Source: Vitellaria paradoxa (taxonomy: Eukaryota > Streptophyta > Magnoliopsida > Ericales > Sapotaceae). Taken from it: a DNA stretch of 64,000 nucleotides. The notes under the pieces were generated by a model. That model made no database searches. It was not told the origin of the DNA and saw nothing but the letters and a program-made list of their open reading frames with translations. The number at the start of each line of letters is the position of its first letter. The stretch's first letter is position 1. Both the position numbers and the translations under genes were made by a program. Where the stretch lies: NCBI GenBank assembly GCA_019916065.1, contig CM034240.1, forward strand, positions 36,569,389 to 36,633,388, written 5' to 3'. Below, in pieces: positions 10,901-23,049 of the stretch.

Positions 10901-13900
10901 AGTGGAGAAGGAAAAAAGTAATCCTACCCAAAGAGTGTAAAATTGTATGTGTTTAAAATTTAAGTTTTAAGCACATTAAAATTTTATACCTTTAATTTAA
11001 ATGTTTATTTTTAATAAAATTTTAAAGAAAATTAAAGTTTAAATATATTTTTTAAATAAAAAATTTTAGTTGATTTTGTCTAATAAGTGTACAATTTTTA
11101 ATAAACGTGTACAATTTTTATATTTATTACAAATATTATCAAATTTTTTAAAATACTAATTTAAAATTCAAAAAACTATGTTTTTATACGATATAAGTGA
11201 AAATATAATCAAAGTGAAGAGGAAAGAAGTAATCCTAACTATTGAATAAATTTTACAATTAAAATTATACAAATATCAAATCAATAAGTTATATTGTTGT
11301 ATAGATATATATCACATGATATTTGTGGATAATATAGATAAAAAAGAAAAAGTTGTTATTGTAGGGACTGTCAATTTATATTCATTACATGGATTAACGG
11401 TTGTTGATCTAACAATGGCGAAACTTTGAGAATGTATGATAAAAAATTAATTATTTAGAAGATTAGCATTGAACACTTCCAACCTGACGATTGATTGGAC
11501 ACTTCCAACCCAACGCGGGGCCAATAATTCTCCGGGCAGTACACAGCATTGACGCTCCGACTGAGTTCCAAACGCCCACGCCCCTACCCTTTCCCCCTCC
11601 CCTCTCCAGGAGCCACGTAGACAAATGTCATGTCCAAAGTTCCAATTTATTATATAAATATTATCTCACTTTTTATCATTCCAAATACACCTATGTTTTT
11701 CATCAACTTTTTGTATTTTTTTCCAATCAAATTTTGTCATATATCACTTTTTAATTTTTTAACCAATTTTTTCCCAACCAAATACTCTAATATACACACA
11801 TTTTACTTATTTGAATTTCAAAAACACCCCACGGGCCCAGGGCAGCTGCCATCCCTCAGTCCTCTCCATCCATCTCTCTCTCTCTCTCTCTCTCTCTCGG
11901 GAAACAGAACCGCAGGCATGCCTTTCTTTCTTTCTTTCTTTCTCTCCCCTCTCTCTCTCTCCCTCTCTCTCTCATAGCACGCCCTCCACACTTGACACAT
12001 ATATAAATGTCCCATCATGGGATCTATCTTATTATATAAATATTTCTGGATGTCATTTTGTTTTCCATGCACATGTATATATTGCATGCTTTTGTTTCTG
12101 TTAAGCTAAAACAAACTGCTTTATTTTTTGAGATTTGTAGAATTTGAAAGTCCTGACTTGTTTTGGTCCCCTTCATACCAAGCCTTGAAAAGGGAAAAGG
12201 ACCTCTAGTGGTTTTTTCTTAGATGGCCACTTTACCCTTGAGCTAGTTGGCCTGGAGGCTCTCGGAGCAATATTTTTCCGTGCATTCTAAGATTTTAGTT
12301 CACTAGACAATAAAATATGTTTCACACTAATGTCTTAATAATAATTTTAAGAATTTTGTTGGAACCAGTAACAAACCTCCGTTCAAGTAAATCTTACTCT
12401 GTGTGGCTTGATCATCTTAATTGCTATGTGCTGCTGTAAATATAATTTAAAACATTTATTTGTGATCATTTACAATATTGTTGGAATCTACCATACTAGG
12501 AAACTATGCATTACATATCATTTTTTTTAGATCTGCAAGAAATCATGATTATGTATAAATGACTAAAAGTGAATTGTAGAAATGTAGAAACATTGCCTGT
12601 TGTGTACTATATGATTTGTGAATGATAAATTTGATTTTTTGATGTTCTTTATGCCCGCCATTATTTGAATTTTCGGCTATTAAAAATGTTTGGTCATAAT
12701 ATTTATAGTCACTTCTCATAATATATATATATGGTTTTAAAAATGGTTCTGTGAAAACATAATAGGAAGAAGGGGGGGGGGGGAAGAACACTACACTTGC
12801 AAAATTAATGCAATTAAATATTCGTCACATCATAGCATCTCTTTCTATTTGCAGAAGTGCAAAACTTCATGGATTGGACATCTAGAAACAGGTTGGAGTA
12901 CTAAAATCCTATATGTCCCCCCCCCCCCCGGGGGGCTGTTTGGTAGGTTCATCACAATGAAGTAGCCTCGTTCCCTTCTATCATTCCATCCATTTGCATT
13001 ATCATATAATATTGTCTTTAGACTAGTTTTAGGTGATTCTTCTCTTTGCATTGTGGTCAGTCTCTCCTTTTCTCTTGTTCCTTTTGAGTGCATTACATTA
13101 GTCAACTAATTAGTGTTGGTAAATCAAACTCCTAGGTTTGCTTCTCAATCTGGTCCTAGCTATGACAGTATCTTTCTCTTTCAAAAGATGGAGTTAGCAT
13201 GTGTGGGGGTTTAGATTTCTTGGCCAAATTGTGGTTTTTGTAGGATTACATAAAAATATATATTCAAGATTATTATTTTTTGTTAAATCAAAGGGGCACT
13301 CTACATCCTCTCTCCCTCAATTCCTTTAGTGGATTGTCGGTGCCGAATTGGAGGCTCTGGCAATAATGTTGGCGTCATCAGTGGCAGGATCACTAGAGGT
13401 GAGTAGGGTGAGAGTTAGGGGATTTTTTTTTTTTGGAGGGGGGGTGGAGGAGTAGAGACTATGGTTACGGTGAAAGGTTGTAGTTGTATTTTGCTTTGTA
13501 AGATTTATTGAAGAGATTATATACGTAGAAGTGGGATCAAGCTTATGAGAATTAGCGAGGCGGTTATTTGGTCAAGTAGATGGCGCCGTTTACTGTGTGG
13601 GCAGGCATTGCAAAAATTGCGGGTCATTTAATGGGATAAGGATATAACTGCTGCCTTGTAACGTCTCTTTCTAGACTGATCGAGGGAGCTTAAAAAAACC
13701 ATCTGGTCTAGACACCAAACCACTATTTCCTAGTAATTCTGTACGAATGAAGGGCCATGAGACCCTCAAGGGTGTTCAAGGGTATATGGTTCCCTCAAAG
13801 GAGGAGGTTCTCAGGGCTTGCTTGGAGCTTGATGTAAGTCTCATAGAGGCTAAAGATGTCAAACTTTTATTGAGATGTGGAGGTTCCTTGATCGGTTCGA

Positions 13901-14418
13901 GCGAGATTTAGATAGAAGGTGTTGCGAGACTGAGTACTAGTTTCGGCGAACGAGGTGCCTCATTTAGAGAATTAACTAACCACATGTTTCACTTACCTTG
14001 TCTTCTATTGCTCCAATCACTGTCAATCCATTGTAACTGGCTTTTGCTGCCCTTGACTCTGCCCCTCACTGTTGTCATAGTTTCTGCAAGTGAATTGAGA
14101 TGGGTATTAATCTAATTCCGTTGTACGCGGATGTTATTTAAGAGCTTTGCTTTGCCTTCTTGTTATCATGAACAAAAGCTATTTTCGAATTCTGTTATCC
14201 AGTGAATACCATGTAAATTATTTGTTGTTAAGGATAGCACAGCAAGACAATTTTGGTCTTGTTCCCCTTTTTATATGCTTCTAACGAATAGATGTATGAT
14301 GATTCAGCAAGGGCCACCAACATTTGATGCTGCTGGAATGATGAGGGAATATATGCAAGGATCACAACCCGAATGGCTTCATATGCAGGTTGGTAGTAGC
14401 TTTGACAGAGCAACATGA
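7953..14418 (+). CDS. BHLH79: bHLH transcription factor, bHLH79-like (BEE/BPE-type, G-box class)
   Basis: Six exons join in frame: 7953-8258, 9038-9241, 9340-9405, 9631-9699, 9821-9892, 14308-14418, all phase 0 with GT/AG borders, giving 275 aa. The N-terminus (MDPPIVNEASFSAANPSSY) and C-terminus (QPEWLHMQV) match the bHLH79 family, whose Arabidopsis member is similar in length (about 280 aa from memory). The basic region (HVRARRGQATDSHSLAERAR, about 154-172) has the H165-E169-R173 triad used to contact CACGTG-type E-boxes. Helix 1, loop and helix 2 follow (LVPGCNK, IGKALVLDEIINYIQSL). A conserved Arg after helix 2 is Cys212 here (QCQ, codon TGT; a CGT to TGT CpG change would explain it). Intron 5 is 4.4 kb and repeat-rich. 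Expected to act in the nucleus as a dimer in growth and hormone responses; that role is inferred from the family. Confidence 0.93.
10340..11330 (+). repeat. Degenerate AT-rich tandem repeat, about 300-bp unit, in bHLH intron 5
   Basis: The segment TTATTTATTACAAAT..ATCAA..TTTTTTAAA recurs near 10505, 10805 and 11120 (spacing about 300 and 315). A second landmark, AAAGAGTGTAAAA..TTTAAGTTTT(T)A(G/A)GCACATTAAAAT, recurs at about 10675 and 10928. The block starts at a TTACTAGTTATTGCCCGTGCC motif (10339). The origin is unknown. It lies between exons 5 and 6. Confidence 0.6.
11873..11972. repeat. (CT)n / (CTTT)n microsatellite cluster in bHLH intron 5
   Basis: Two (CT)n runs flank a (CTTT)n run within 100 bp. 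Simple-sequence DNA; the overlapping ORFs are Ser/Leu-rich artefacts. Confidence 0.85.
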
Positions 14419-14844
14419 TTTGATTTGCCTCCCCCCCTTATCAATTGCCAACTATGGAATCCAGCAGCATATTGTTCTCCACGTCCATCATCTTTTAGTC
14501 AATGGCGAGCTTTTATTGTTGATTTCTTCTCTTTAAATATAATCCAATCATTCCAAAATTTGTAATCAGAAGTATACAATGTGTTTGTGTAGAAAAATTG
14601 CTGTCTCCAATCTGTATTATTGCCTAGCGCAATTTACATGTAATTCATTGTACTGGTGCTAAACCAAACAGCCTATTAGGGTGATTGCGGACTTCTGCTA
14701 TACTTGAAGAACTTTGTATAATCAAGGGAGTGTTTCCCAGTCCAATTTCATTATTCCAATCAGCTGGATTAATACAAAATCAAATTCTTTTGACTGCACT
14801 ATTATTCATTTTTTTTTAATGTGAGTGAATACACAACAGATAGG
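14419..14844. other. Convergent 3' intergenic spacer between the bHLH and germin-like genes
   Basis: About 425 bp holding the 3' ends of two convergent genes. AT-rich. No separate gene is seen. Confidence 0.6.
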
Positions 14845-15489
14845 CTAGAAGCCAAACTTGGACTTTATGCCATTGATGACACTATCTTCTACTTGGAAGG
14901 TTTTGGTCAATACATCATTAGGAATTGATGGATTTGCAGCAAACAGATTCAAGGGAAGGACCACAGACCCCGGCAACTGACTGTTAAAAGCTGTGAACAT
15001 CAACGCCTTTCTCTTTCCGATGTTGAGTTGAAAGTGCACGAGCCCTGGAGGAACCACGAACATCTGCCCAGAACTCAGAACCTTGGAATGGAACACGTTG
15101 TTTGTCGTCACGAACCCTACGAGAACCGTCCCTTGGATGACTACTCCAGATTCAGTCGATCTGGGGTGGGAATGGGGCGGGTTGATTCCCCCTGGAGCCA
15201 AGTCAACCCGGTTCATCGAAAGTCCCAGCGTGTTCAGAGCTGGAAATGCAAGAACATTCGCTCTGGTGATATTCCATCCAAAGGTGTTTGATGTGTCCCC
15301 CTCCTTGCTCAGGCCGTCAAAGAAGAAGTCCTCTGAGCTCACTTTGGAGACGGTTTTGCAGGGGAAGCCATTAACGGAAGGAGAAGCTTCCAAATCTGCA
15401 ACACAGAAGTCCTGTAATGGATCGGGGTCCGCTGAAGAAGAAGAGGAGTATAAAAGCAAGGAGACAAGCAAGGAGAAGAGGGCAGCCAT
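14845..15489 (-). CDS. Germin-like protein (secreted cupin)
   Basis: Single-exon gene of 214 aa, the usual size of germin-like proteins. The N-terminus has a hydrophobic signal peptide (about 1-20, [11 protein letters not shown]). The paired germin Cys region follows (DFCVADL and NGFPCK). Germin box 1 is [14 protein letters not shown], with metal ligands His, His and Glu. An N-glycosylation site NIT lies in GWNITRANV. Germin box 2 is [16 protein letters not shown] with the fourth ligand His. All four predicted manganese ligands are present, so the fold should bind metal. The family forms apoplastic hexamers with oxalate oxidase, superoxide dismutase or no known activity; which applies here cannot be read. 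The [13 protein letters not shown] stretch resembles the subfamily T/3 type. The ATG at 15487-15489 gives a complete signal peptide and is 42 bp from a TATA box. Confidence 0.96.
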   Translation of the reverse strand: MAALFSLLVSLLLYSSSSSADPDPLQDFCVADLEASPSVNGFPCKTVSKVSSEDFFFDGLSKEGDTSNTFGWNITRANVLAFPALNTLGLSMNRVDLAPGGINPPHSHPRSTESGVVIQGTVLVGFVTTNNVFHSKVLSSGQMFVVPPGLVHFQLNIGKRKALMFTAFNSQLPGSVVLPLNLFAANPSIPNDVLTKTFQVEDSVINGIKSKFGF

Positions 15490-15530
15490 GGGCTAGTTTT
15501 TTTCCAGGTAGTTGAGAGGTTTTGGGGTGA

Positions 15531-15536
15531 TTTATA
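15531..15536 (-). promoter_or_regulatory. TATA box of the germin-like gene
   Basis: TATAAA on the minus strand (in CTTCTATAAATCACC), about 42-47 bases before the ATG. This implies a very short 5' UTR. Confidence 0.5.
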
Positions 15537-15544
15537 GAAGTGGG

Positions 15545-16518
15545 AAGAAGGGGTCTTGGTTTTTGATATAGTCGTTTGTGTGGCGGAAGAAAAGTCTGTC
15601 ACAGTGAGATGAATGATCCAAGAAAATTGGTGGGGATTAGTTGGTTTATGACGGGAGCATGGTAATGGTTTGAAGAAAGAATTGCAATTGGCGGATGTGA
15701 AGAGTTTGACTTTGTCAAACAAGTTTTCAATAACTAGAAGTTTCCCCAAAAGCTAAAAGTCTTCCCCTAACTACTCTGAAGTTATGTTTGGAATGATAAA
15801 AAGTGAGATAAAATAAGATAAAATATGGTTTAAGGAAATTTTTTGCGTTTGGTGCGCATATCTCAAACTGCATTTTTTGAAGATGAACAGTAAAATTTCG
15901 TTCTGACGAATTGGATTTCCGTTTAGACAGATTTAAAATTTGGGGCAGTTATAATTTATTTGTATTACAATTTGTCTCAATGAGTTATAGAAATTGTTTG
16001 GACGGAAGTTGGCCGTGTGAATTCGTTAGAACAGTTTTTACAATCCGTTAAAACGGTTTCCACGATTCCATAAAAAAAAAAAATTCAAAGTAGGTGTTAT
16101 TGGGTAGTTTGAGAGTCCATGGTGAGAATGATGAAAAAATTTTTACTATTTGATTAACTGAATTTTAGTTATCGATTTTTTTTTTAAAAGATATTGAACT
16201 TTTTTTGAATTTTGAGAAAGTAAGAATGTGTAAAAATATAATAGAGATTTTTAGAAAATTTGAGAGATTTTTAATCAAATTTTTGTGTACTAAACACAAC
16301 TTTAATGGTAATAAAATCAACTTGAGATTAGTTTAACTACCTTGAGTTCTGTTTTCAGCCATCATCAATTTGAGTCTCTTTCAAAACACTAGAGGTTTAG
16401 CTTGTTATTCAAGAAGTCTAAAATGAGTTAAGACACATCCAAGCTAATTTGAGTCCAGCCAACAAAAAGGGGGGGGGGGGGGGGTTCTTTATAAAAAGAA
16501 GATGGATGAAAACACTTT
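15545..16518. other. AT-rich intergenic DNA with MITE debris
   Basis: No gene is seen. GTTTGGAATGATAAAAAGTG (about 15787) and a GAATTCGTTAGAACAG..CCGTTAAAACGG block (about 16019-16062) resemble internal parts of the MITEs at 16982 and 19769. A 16-base G run sits at 16469-16484. Confidence 0.4.
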
Positions 16519-16674
16519 GGGCCTGTTTGATCACATCAAAATTTAATAAAAATTATTAATTTTAACTAATTTTTGTACTCTTCTCTAATTAAAATTTTTT
16601 ACATATCACTTTTATATTATATCTTTTTACTTTTATTGTATTTTTTCTTTATTTTTTATCTACTAAACAGGTCC
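16519..16674. mobile_element. MITE-like element, family B
   Basis: 156 bp. GGGCCTGTTTGATCA at the left and GGACCTGTTTAGTAG read from the right form imperfect terminal inverted repeats. The interior (ACATATCACTTTTATATTATATCTTT) resembles the elements at 18995-19138 (reverse) and 39563-40009. No convincing target duplication. Confidence 0.45.
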
Positions 16675-16981
16675 TCTATACTGTGATAGTTTTGAATTGG
16701 TCTGCTCTTCCCGTTGACGCGGTCGGAGCCATAATGACGGGTTGATGTATTGGTCGGTTCATTAAAACAAGAGTAGCACCAATTTGAAGTGATAAAAAGT
16801 GAGAAAAAATAAGATAAAGTGAAAAAAATTGTGAGTTTGTAATGTGTATAATGAAATAAAAAAATTGATGTGATAAAAGTTTTTAGAGTTTTTTTTTTTT
16901 TTTAGAGATGCCAAACGATTTAAGTTCCCGATACTTGCCTAATCAAACCCTGTTCCCATTAATGAATCATCGTTGATGTAC

Positions 16982-17893
16982 AGTACTCTTTGGAGTGCCA
17001 ACAAATAAAATAAAACATAATAAAATTCTAACAATCTCTATAAATCACTAAGGTGTCATTTGATTTTTTTTATTTTTTATTTTATGTTTAGACCTCATTT
17101 TTCATTTCGTACTTTTAGAAATAAAAAAAACAGTTTAAAATTCATTTGGTTACCTGTATTTTTAAAATTTATTTTCGAAAATAGAAAATAAGTTTATACA
17201 TAGGATGAAAAATCGCAAAAATTTGTTTTGAAAGTTTTTAACAAAAAATAAAATAAAATTTCAAAATAAGGAAAACAGAATATTTTATATTTTCTCGTTT
17301 TGAGATTTTTAACGCATAAAACAAAAATAACAAACAGAAAATAAAAAAGTAAGCCAAATGCCATCTAAAATTCTCTATCACACTTTTACATATTCTCACA
17401 TTTACTAATTTTAAAAAAGTTCAATATTTTGCTAAAAAAATAAAAAATCCAGAAGGAGGTTAACCGAGTGTTAATTTTTTTTTTTTTTGACAATTATATT
17501 CTTCGAATTGAAAATTTTTAAACGAGTACTATTGTCGCCTATTTATATGGATTTTTTTGAATCCATTAGAACAAATTTGAAAAAATCGTTCTCACAGTTT
17601 ACTATTATTCATCTCGTCAAAATGGTGTTAGAGACTTTTTGAATCTGTTAGAATAAATATGAAAAACTGTTTTAATGGTTTACTACTATAGAAAAAGAGT
17701 AGAACTATTATACAAAATAATAAGTAACGATTTTTTTGAATCCGTTAGAACGGATTTAGAAAAATCATTTTAACGGTTTTAGTACTATTTATCTCCCAAA
17801 AACGTAATTTGAAAAAATACCAAATACTATTTTTTACTCAAAATTATATTTTATCTTGCTCTTTTTTTTTTTTTAATCACTCCAAACGCACAC
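16982..17893. mobile_element. Older MITE (family A) split by a nested MITE
   Basis: Ends AGTACTCTTTGGAGTG and, from the right, CGTGTGCGTTTGGAGTG. After removing the nested element (17052-17365), the interior aligns with the element at 19769-20131. Shared segments are TTTGCTAAAAAAATAAAAAAT, AAACGAGTACTATTGTCGC and the hairpin GAATCCGTTAGAACGGATTTAG..CG. The end points are approximate. Confidence 0.5.
17052..17365. mobile_element. PIF/Harbinger-type MITE nested in an older MITE
   Basis: 314 bp. Ends GGTGTCATTTG and, from the right, GATGGCATTTG. TAA is duplicated at 17049-17051 and 17366-17368. The interior is rich in A/T homopolymers. It lies within the element at 16982-17893. Confidence 0.7.
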
Positions 17894-18863
17894 GTAAAAA
17901 GTTCGAAAAGCTTTGTGGTTGTTCATTATTATCTCAAGGCATGAGCTCCTACGAGAACCGACAAACACCAGCCCCGAATGAGTCACAAGTGTCTCATGCA
18001 AGCAGCAATGATCAGAGTGGAGTTGTATGGAGATTTTTGATGAAAATGCAACAGTTTAGTTTTAAGTGTAAATTAACCCAATCCAGAAATAGTGAAAGGA
18101 CAAGTGACTTCTTGAATGTAAAAATACCTTTGTTGTTTTTATCCCAACAAAGCCATCTAAGGCAGCTTGATTTGCCGTCCCTACAGAAATTTATGGTTCA
18201 CCTAAACTAGAGGGCATTTAGAAGATAAAAAAAATTATGAACTTTTACAAACTTAAGGGGTATTCTAGTTTTTTGTAAATTTATTTTAAAACTTTGAACT
18301 TTACAAATTTTTACAAATTTTATCAACTTTTATCAATTTTCTTACAACTTTTACAGACAAGTAAGATTACGTTACATCTGAACAACAAGTTACGTCAAAA
18401 AATTTAAATTTGCTTTTCATAAATCAAAGAGTGACCGGTGAATCTAACCTTTTTTGAATTTTTTATCTTTTAAAAACTCCCTTTCATGTTCATTACTTAC
18501 CCCAAATACAAAGTCATCAGAAAAATTTTGCCAGATTGAGCTGTGTCTCTACTTAGCAAGACTTGTCAACCTACAATTCACAGCTTTCAATAGCTATAGA
18601 TCTGTTACTCTGATGGACTATCCCTGGTATTTCATGGTAAATACACAATCTTCCAACACTTAACAAGTGAAACAAGCTTCAAGCTTGTAGGGGAAGCAAC
18701 TATGGAAAATAAAGCCATTATGTTTGGTTCGAGAGTTCCACGTCAATGATGCTCATCCTAGTGACTTGAATAAAAAAGATGTGTTGCCTGCAGTAGAAAG
18801 AATAACTATTCTCGAAGACACAACTCATAGGAGGCGCTTACGTTGCATTTAACTGAGTAAAAG
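17894..18863. other. Intergenic DNA with unassigned open segments
   Basis: Two plus-strand open stretches (about 17938-18210 and 18454-18663) look less AT-rich than their surroundings and could be remnants of coding exons. I recognise no family in them and make no functional claim. Confidence 0.3.
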
Positions 18864-19330
18864 TGAATAATATTGTATTTAAGAATAATACCACAATGGA
18901 TAACTCCTCAGAAAATTCTCACTTTGCATCTAATTAAGGTCAAAGCAGATAATATTGTATTTGAGAATAGTACCAAAATGGATGGATATATATAGGGGGC
19001 GTTTGGAGTAAAAAAAAAATCAAAATATGGGATTGATGTGATGTAAAAATGATAAGTGGTAAAATTTGATTGGAGAGATTTGAAAATTTCTGAAATTTTT
19101 TGAATTTTTTTGAGTTTTTTTGTGATTCCAAACAAACCTATAATATCCTGTTTAAGAATAATACTAAAATAGGTGAATCATTGGGAAAATATTATGTTAA
19201 CTGAATCCAAAGTGGATAACATTATACTTGAATATAGTATCAAAATGGATGGTCTACTAGGAAATTCTCAAGTTAAATTTGAGTTTAAAAACGAATAATA
19301 TTATACTGTGATAATGTGAGTGGTTTGCAA
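18864..19330 (+). repeat. Tandem repeat of about 80 bp, 5 degenerate copies, interrupted by a MITE
   Basis: The unit landmark GA(A)TAATATTGTATTTAAGAATA followed by TACCAAAATGGAT occurs at 18864, 18948, about 19140, 19214 and 19293 (intact spacings 84, 74 and 79). A 144-bp MITE (18995-19138) sits inside the array. Confidence 0.7.
18995..19138. mobile_element. MITE, family B, inserted in the 80-bp tandem array
   Basis: 144 bp. Ends GGGGGCGTTTGGAGT and, from the right, GGTTTGTTTGGAAT. It is flanked by TATA on both sides, which is too low in complexity to prove a target duplication. The reverse complement of the interior resembles the right part of 39563-40009. Confidence 0.55.
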
Positions 19331-19768
19331 TTTTGATGAAACTAATTGTATCACCCTACAAGCTAAGTTGTACAAAATTAGTTAGGAGTCATCAATGGAA
19401 GTAGCCTGCGAAGTTAAGACTAATGTTTTTCTCATCGAGCCTGCTTTTAATTAATTCGCAATTCTTAATGTAAACTCATTTATTTTTTTTTTTAAGTTTA
19501 AACTATATTTCTAGATTAAAAATAATTCAAAAAATTATAAAAGTGAGTTGTTTAGTATTAAAATAAATATTCTTTTAAAACAATTTTGATATAAAAACTT
19601 AATTTTTTTTTATAAAAAAATACAAATAAAATAATATAAAAATTAATGAGATATATGTTTTTATGACAACAAGCTTGGACGGTCACAGCAGGTAGACATA
19701 AAATGTCCACCCAAAAATTAACCACCTATTTTGATTTGTACATGTCCAATGTTTTGTCAATCCATTAA

Positions 19769-20131
19769 GGCCCCGTTTGGCCAAATGAACAACCTCTATA
19801 AACTTCTATAAATTACCAACAACTCCTCTACTTCTAATTTTCTCGCTATTACGAATTTTAAAAAATTCTAATATTTCGCTAAAAAAATAAAAAATTTAGA
19901 AGTAAGTTAACCGAATGTGTAAATTTTTTATATAATCATATTCTTCGTGTCGAAATCTTTCAAACGAGTACCATTGTCGCTATTTTTTAAGAATTTTTTT
20001 TGAATCCGTGGGAACGGATTTAGAAAACCGTTCCCACAGTTTGCTACTTTTCATAAAAAAAGGCCCCAAAATCAATCCCAAATCATATTTTATTTCAATT
20101 TTTCTTATTTTTTCTTACACCAAACGGAGCC
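19769..20131. mobile_element. PIF/Harbinger-type MITE, family A
   Basis: 363 bp. Terminal repeats GGCCCCGTTTGG and GGCTCCGTTTGG differ at one base. TAA is duplicated at 19766-19768 and 20132-20134. An internal hairpin (GAATCCGTGGGAACGGATTT..CCGTTCCCAC) lies at about 20000-20038. Confidence 0.82.
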
Positions 20132-20257
20132 TAAGTCGTAAGCATTAGGCAGCGTGAGATTAGCCTTCTTTATTTATTTATTTATTTTATTTATTTTCCC
20201 TCTCCCTCTCTTTTATTTTTTAAGTTGATGATAAAATTTTACAATTAGAGTTATTAG

Positions 20258-20620
20258 GAGCCCATTTGGAGGTTAAAAAAAAAAACAAAAAAGTAAAATT
20301 TTTGGTAGTTTTTTACGTTTTTTTGTAGTTATAATTTTTGGTGTGTTTGGTGAAATAAAATGTAATTTTTAGCAATCTTTTGTAACTTTTAAGTGTTTGG
20401 TAAATTTTTTACTGTAGTATAGTAAAAAAGTGATAACTTCTTGCGTGTTTGATAAACTTTTTTACTGTAGCAGAGCAGAAAAATGACAATTTTTGTGGAA
20501 TAAATTATTGTAGTAGATCATAAAAGTGAAAAAAAATTGTGGTTCCACCAAAAACACAAAAAGTTACAAAATGTAACTTTTGGTACTATTTTACCTTTTT
20601 TTTAACCTCCAAATGGGTTC
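20258..20620. mobile_element. MITE with long terminal inverted repeats
   Basis: 363 bp. GAGCCCATTTGGAGGTTAAA at the left and GAACCCATTTGGAGGTTAAA read from the right differ at one base. The interior carries repeats of GTTTGGTAAA/TTTTTTACTGTAG. No clear target duplication, so the superfamily is unsettled (hAT or PIF). Confidence 0.75.
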
Positions 20621-21655
20621 TGGGTAATATCAAATATAATGTGATTAATGCACTCGATAGGGAGAGTCTCCAACATTCTATTTGGAATAGTAAATTTGAT
20701 GAGATTTAACTTCATTTAGTAAAAATTCTTACAAATTCTTATATTTAGAATTAAAATAAGATTTTACGAGTTGGATTTGATTTCATTTCATAACTTAAAT
20801 TATTAAAATTTTTTTATAATTTGAAATTTAACCATAAATAATAAAATTTGATGAAAATTCATACTTTTCTCAAGCTATTTAAGTGAGTGAACAAATTTTT
20901 CATCATATATCATATTCACAATATTTTTTTATTTTCTATTAACATTGTCAAATTTGATTTTTCTCTTAAAATTAATTCAAATTTTCAATTTAAATATATG
21001 TTTCAAATACAAAATCTTATTTATCAAATCAAATCAACATAATTCTTTATTTTAAAATCAAATTAGTTTTAGTGGAAGGACGTTTCCATTAGCAAGTGTA
21101 ATTAATCCTTAGTTTAATATGTTTTTTATGATTTACATTAATATTCTGTTTAATTTACTGTAATTGAAAAATTTTTTAAATTTTTAAAAATTATTTACTT
21201 TTTATTTTATTTAATAAATTATAAATTTATAATTTATTTTACTTTATTTCACTTTTTATTACATTAAACAAATTGCAACAGAAAAATGAAAAGAAAAGGT
21301 AAAAATCATAGGGAAAATAAGAATTACCCAAAATACGTATTGCAAAACGTAATAAGGGCACAAACGTGAAAACAGAGAATCATCATCACGCTCAGCTGTC
21401 GCTGTCAGAACTGTGATTATCAGACTTGTTTGAGTAATCGAAACCAAACAATCCCTCTTTCTCCGAAACCCTGATTACGGTCCGGCGAAATCCCAGAACC
21501 GCAGCCGTCAACGGCGGCTTTCGACGAGGGTGTACTCCAACTAATCCGTCAATTTCCCGGAAGCGACCATCTTCGAACCTTAGCCGAATATTCCGGTGAA
21601 TCTCCCGCCATTTCCGGTGACAGAGTGCTTGTTTCACGTCTTAGCACACGGAACA
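20621..21655 (+). promoter_or_regulatory. AT-rich spacer, then upstream region of the PP2A pseudogene
   Basis: 20621-21350 is AT-rich with no gene. 21380-21655 becomes GC-richer and would be the ancestral 5' leader of the PP2A gene. No TATA box is assigned. Confidence 0.35.
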
Positions 21656-22594
21656 ATGCCCTCTCACGCGGATCTTGACCGCCAGATCGAGCACTTGATG
21701 AAGTGCAAGCCGCTGCCAGAGAAGGAGGTGAAGACGCTCTGTGATCAAGCGAGGTCGATCCTGGTGAAGGAATTGAACGTACAGCCGGTGAAGTGTCCGG
21801 TCACGGTCTGCGGCGACATCCATGGCCAGTTCCACGATCTCCTCGAGCTCTTTCGCATCGGCGGCAGTGCTCCCGACACAAATTACCTTTTCATGGGAGA
21901 TTACGTAGGTCAGTTGTCGTGTGTGTGTATATATATGTGCATAAGAATTCCGCATTACTTGTGTTGGTGTGATTTATTTTGTATTTATATCGTTTTTGGA
22001 TGAATTATGATCTGTTGATTGAATGATTTGTTGCCAGTCAATCTTAGTGGGAATGGGTAAATTACTGCATAGATTTGATTAAGGTGGAATACCTAGTAAA
22101 CTGTATGATGTGAATGGTTTACAATATTGTTCCTTTCGTACATGTATTGCGTGAGAGTTTATAATATTCTTTAAGTGATTGTGCCAACTTGTCTAAAATC
22201 AATTTTTAGATACACAAAATTCTTGTAATCAATTTTATGTGTTGGTTAGGTAGTAGATGTCAATAGCATTCTAGTGACTTTACCAATTCAGACATTGCAT
22301 TCCTTTAAATTTTGATTAGCTAATTTGAACAAAGGAGCTCCGAGTGGTTGCATTAATATCCTAATAATTTGTATCCAAAATGGTTTGCTTTCTCATTAAC
22401 CAATGTAATTTGGTAAAGGCATTTTGATAGCTATTTGTTGGTTAAAGTGAGATTATAGACATGCTGTATGTTCATGGACAGAATTAACTGGACAAAGGGG
22501 CTAATTTGTGGTAGAAAACAAGTTTGTTTTATTCCACTGGAGGCTTCAGTTTTCTCGGTTGTTAGGGTCTCGGCAAAAGTGATCCTTTTCTTAA

Positions 22595-22628
22595 TATTGT
22601 AGTTTTTTTTTTTTTTTTTTTTTTTTTT
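22595..22628 (+). repeat. Poly(T) tract in PP2A pseudogene intron 1
   Basis: About 26 uninterrupted T bases. Simple sequence, no further call. Confidence 0.6.
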
Positions 22629-23049
22629 CTGCAATCTAAAATTTATTATCATTTTTCTAATAATTATATTTCATTTTTTTGCATGGCATCCATTAGTGTC
22701 CCATTATTCAACAGTACCCCTGGAAATTTTTTTCAAAAACCTGCAATTACAAGGAGCTGTCAGACAATATCAACACTTGGTATAAGGAGACTATATTTAG
22801 CGGGATTAATCATTATATAGAAACATAAGATGAATATGTCATTATTCTAGGTTTCCAATGTGAAGGATTGGTGGGGCCTTAGACAATATTTGAGAGTGGG
22901 TGTTGGTTGAGTTTGGAGGAGATGCATATAATGTTCTCAAACTTGGTAGGGATTTTTGTCACAATTTCTAAACCCATGTAACTTGGATGCCTAGAGTAAA
23001 TCATGTTTAGATAAAATGGATGATATTGGAGGCCATAGCATTTGCATCT

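Noticed and set aside
11811..12104. Ser/Leu-rich ORFs on both strands
   Set aside because: They are translations of (CT)n microsatellites inside bHLH intron 5.
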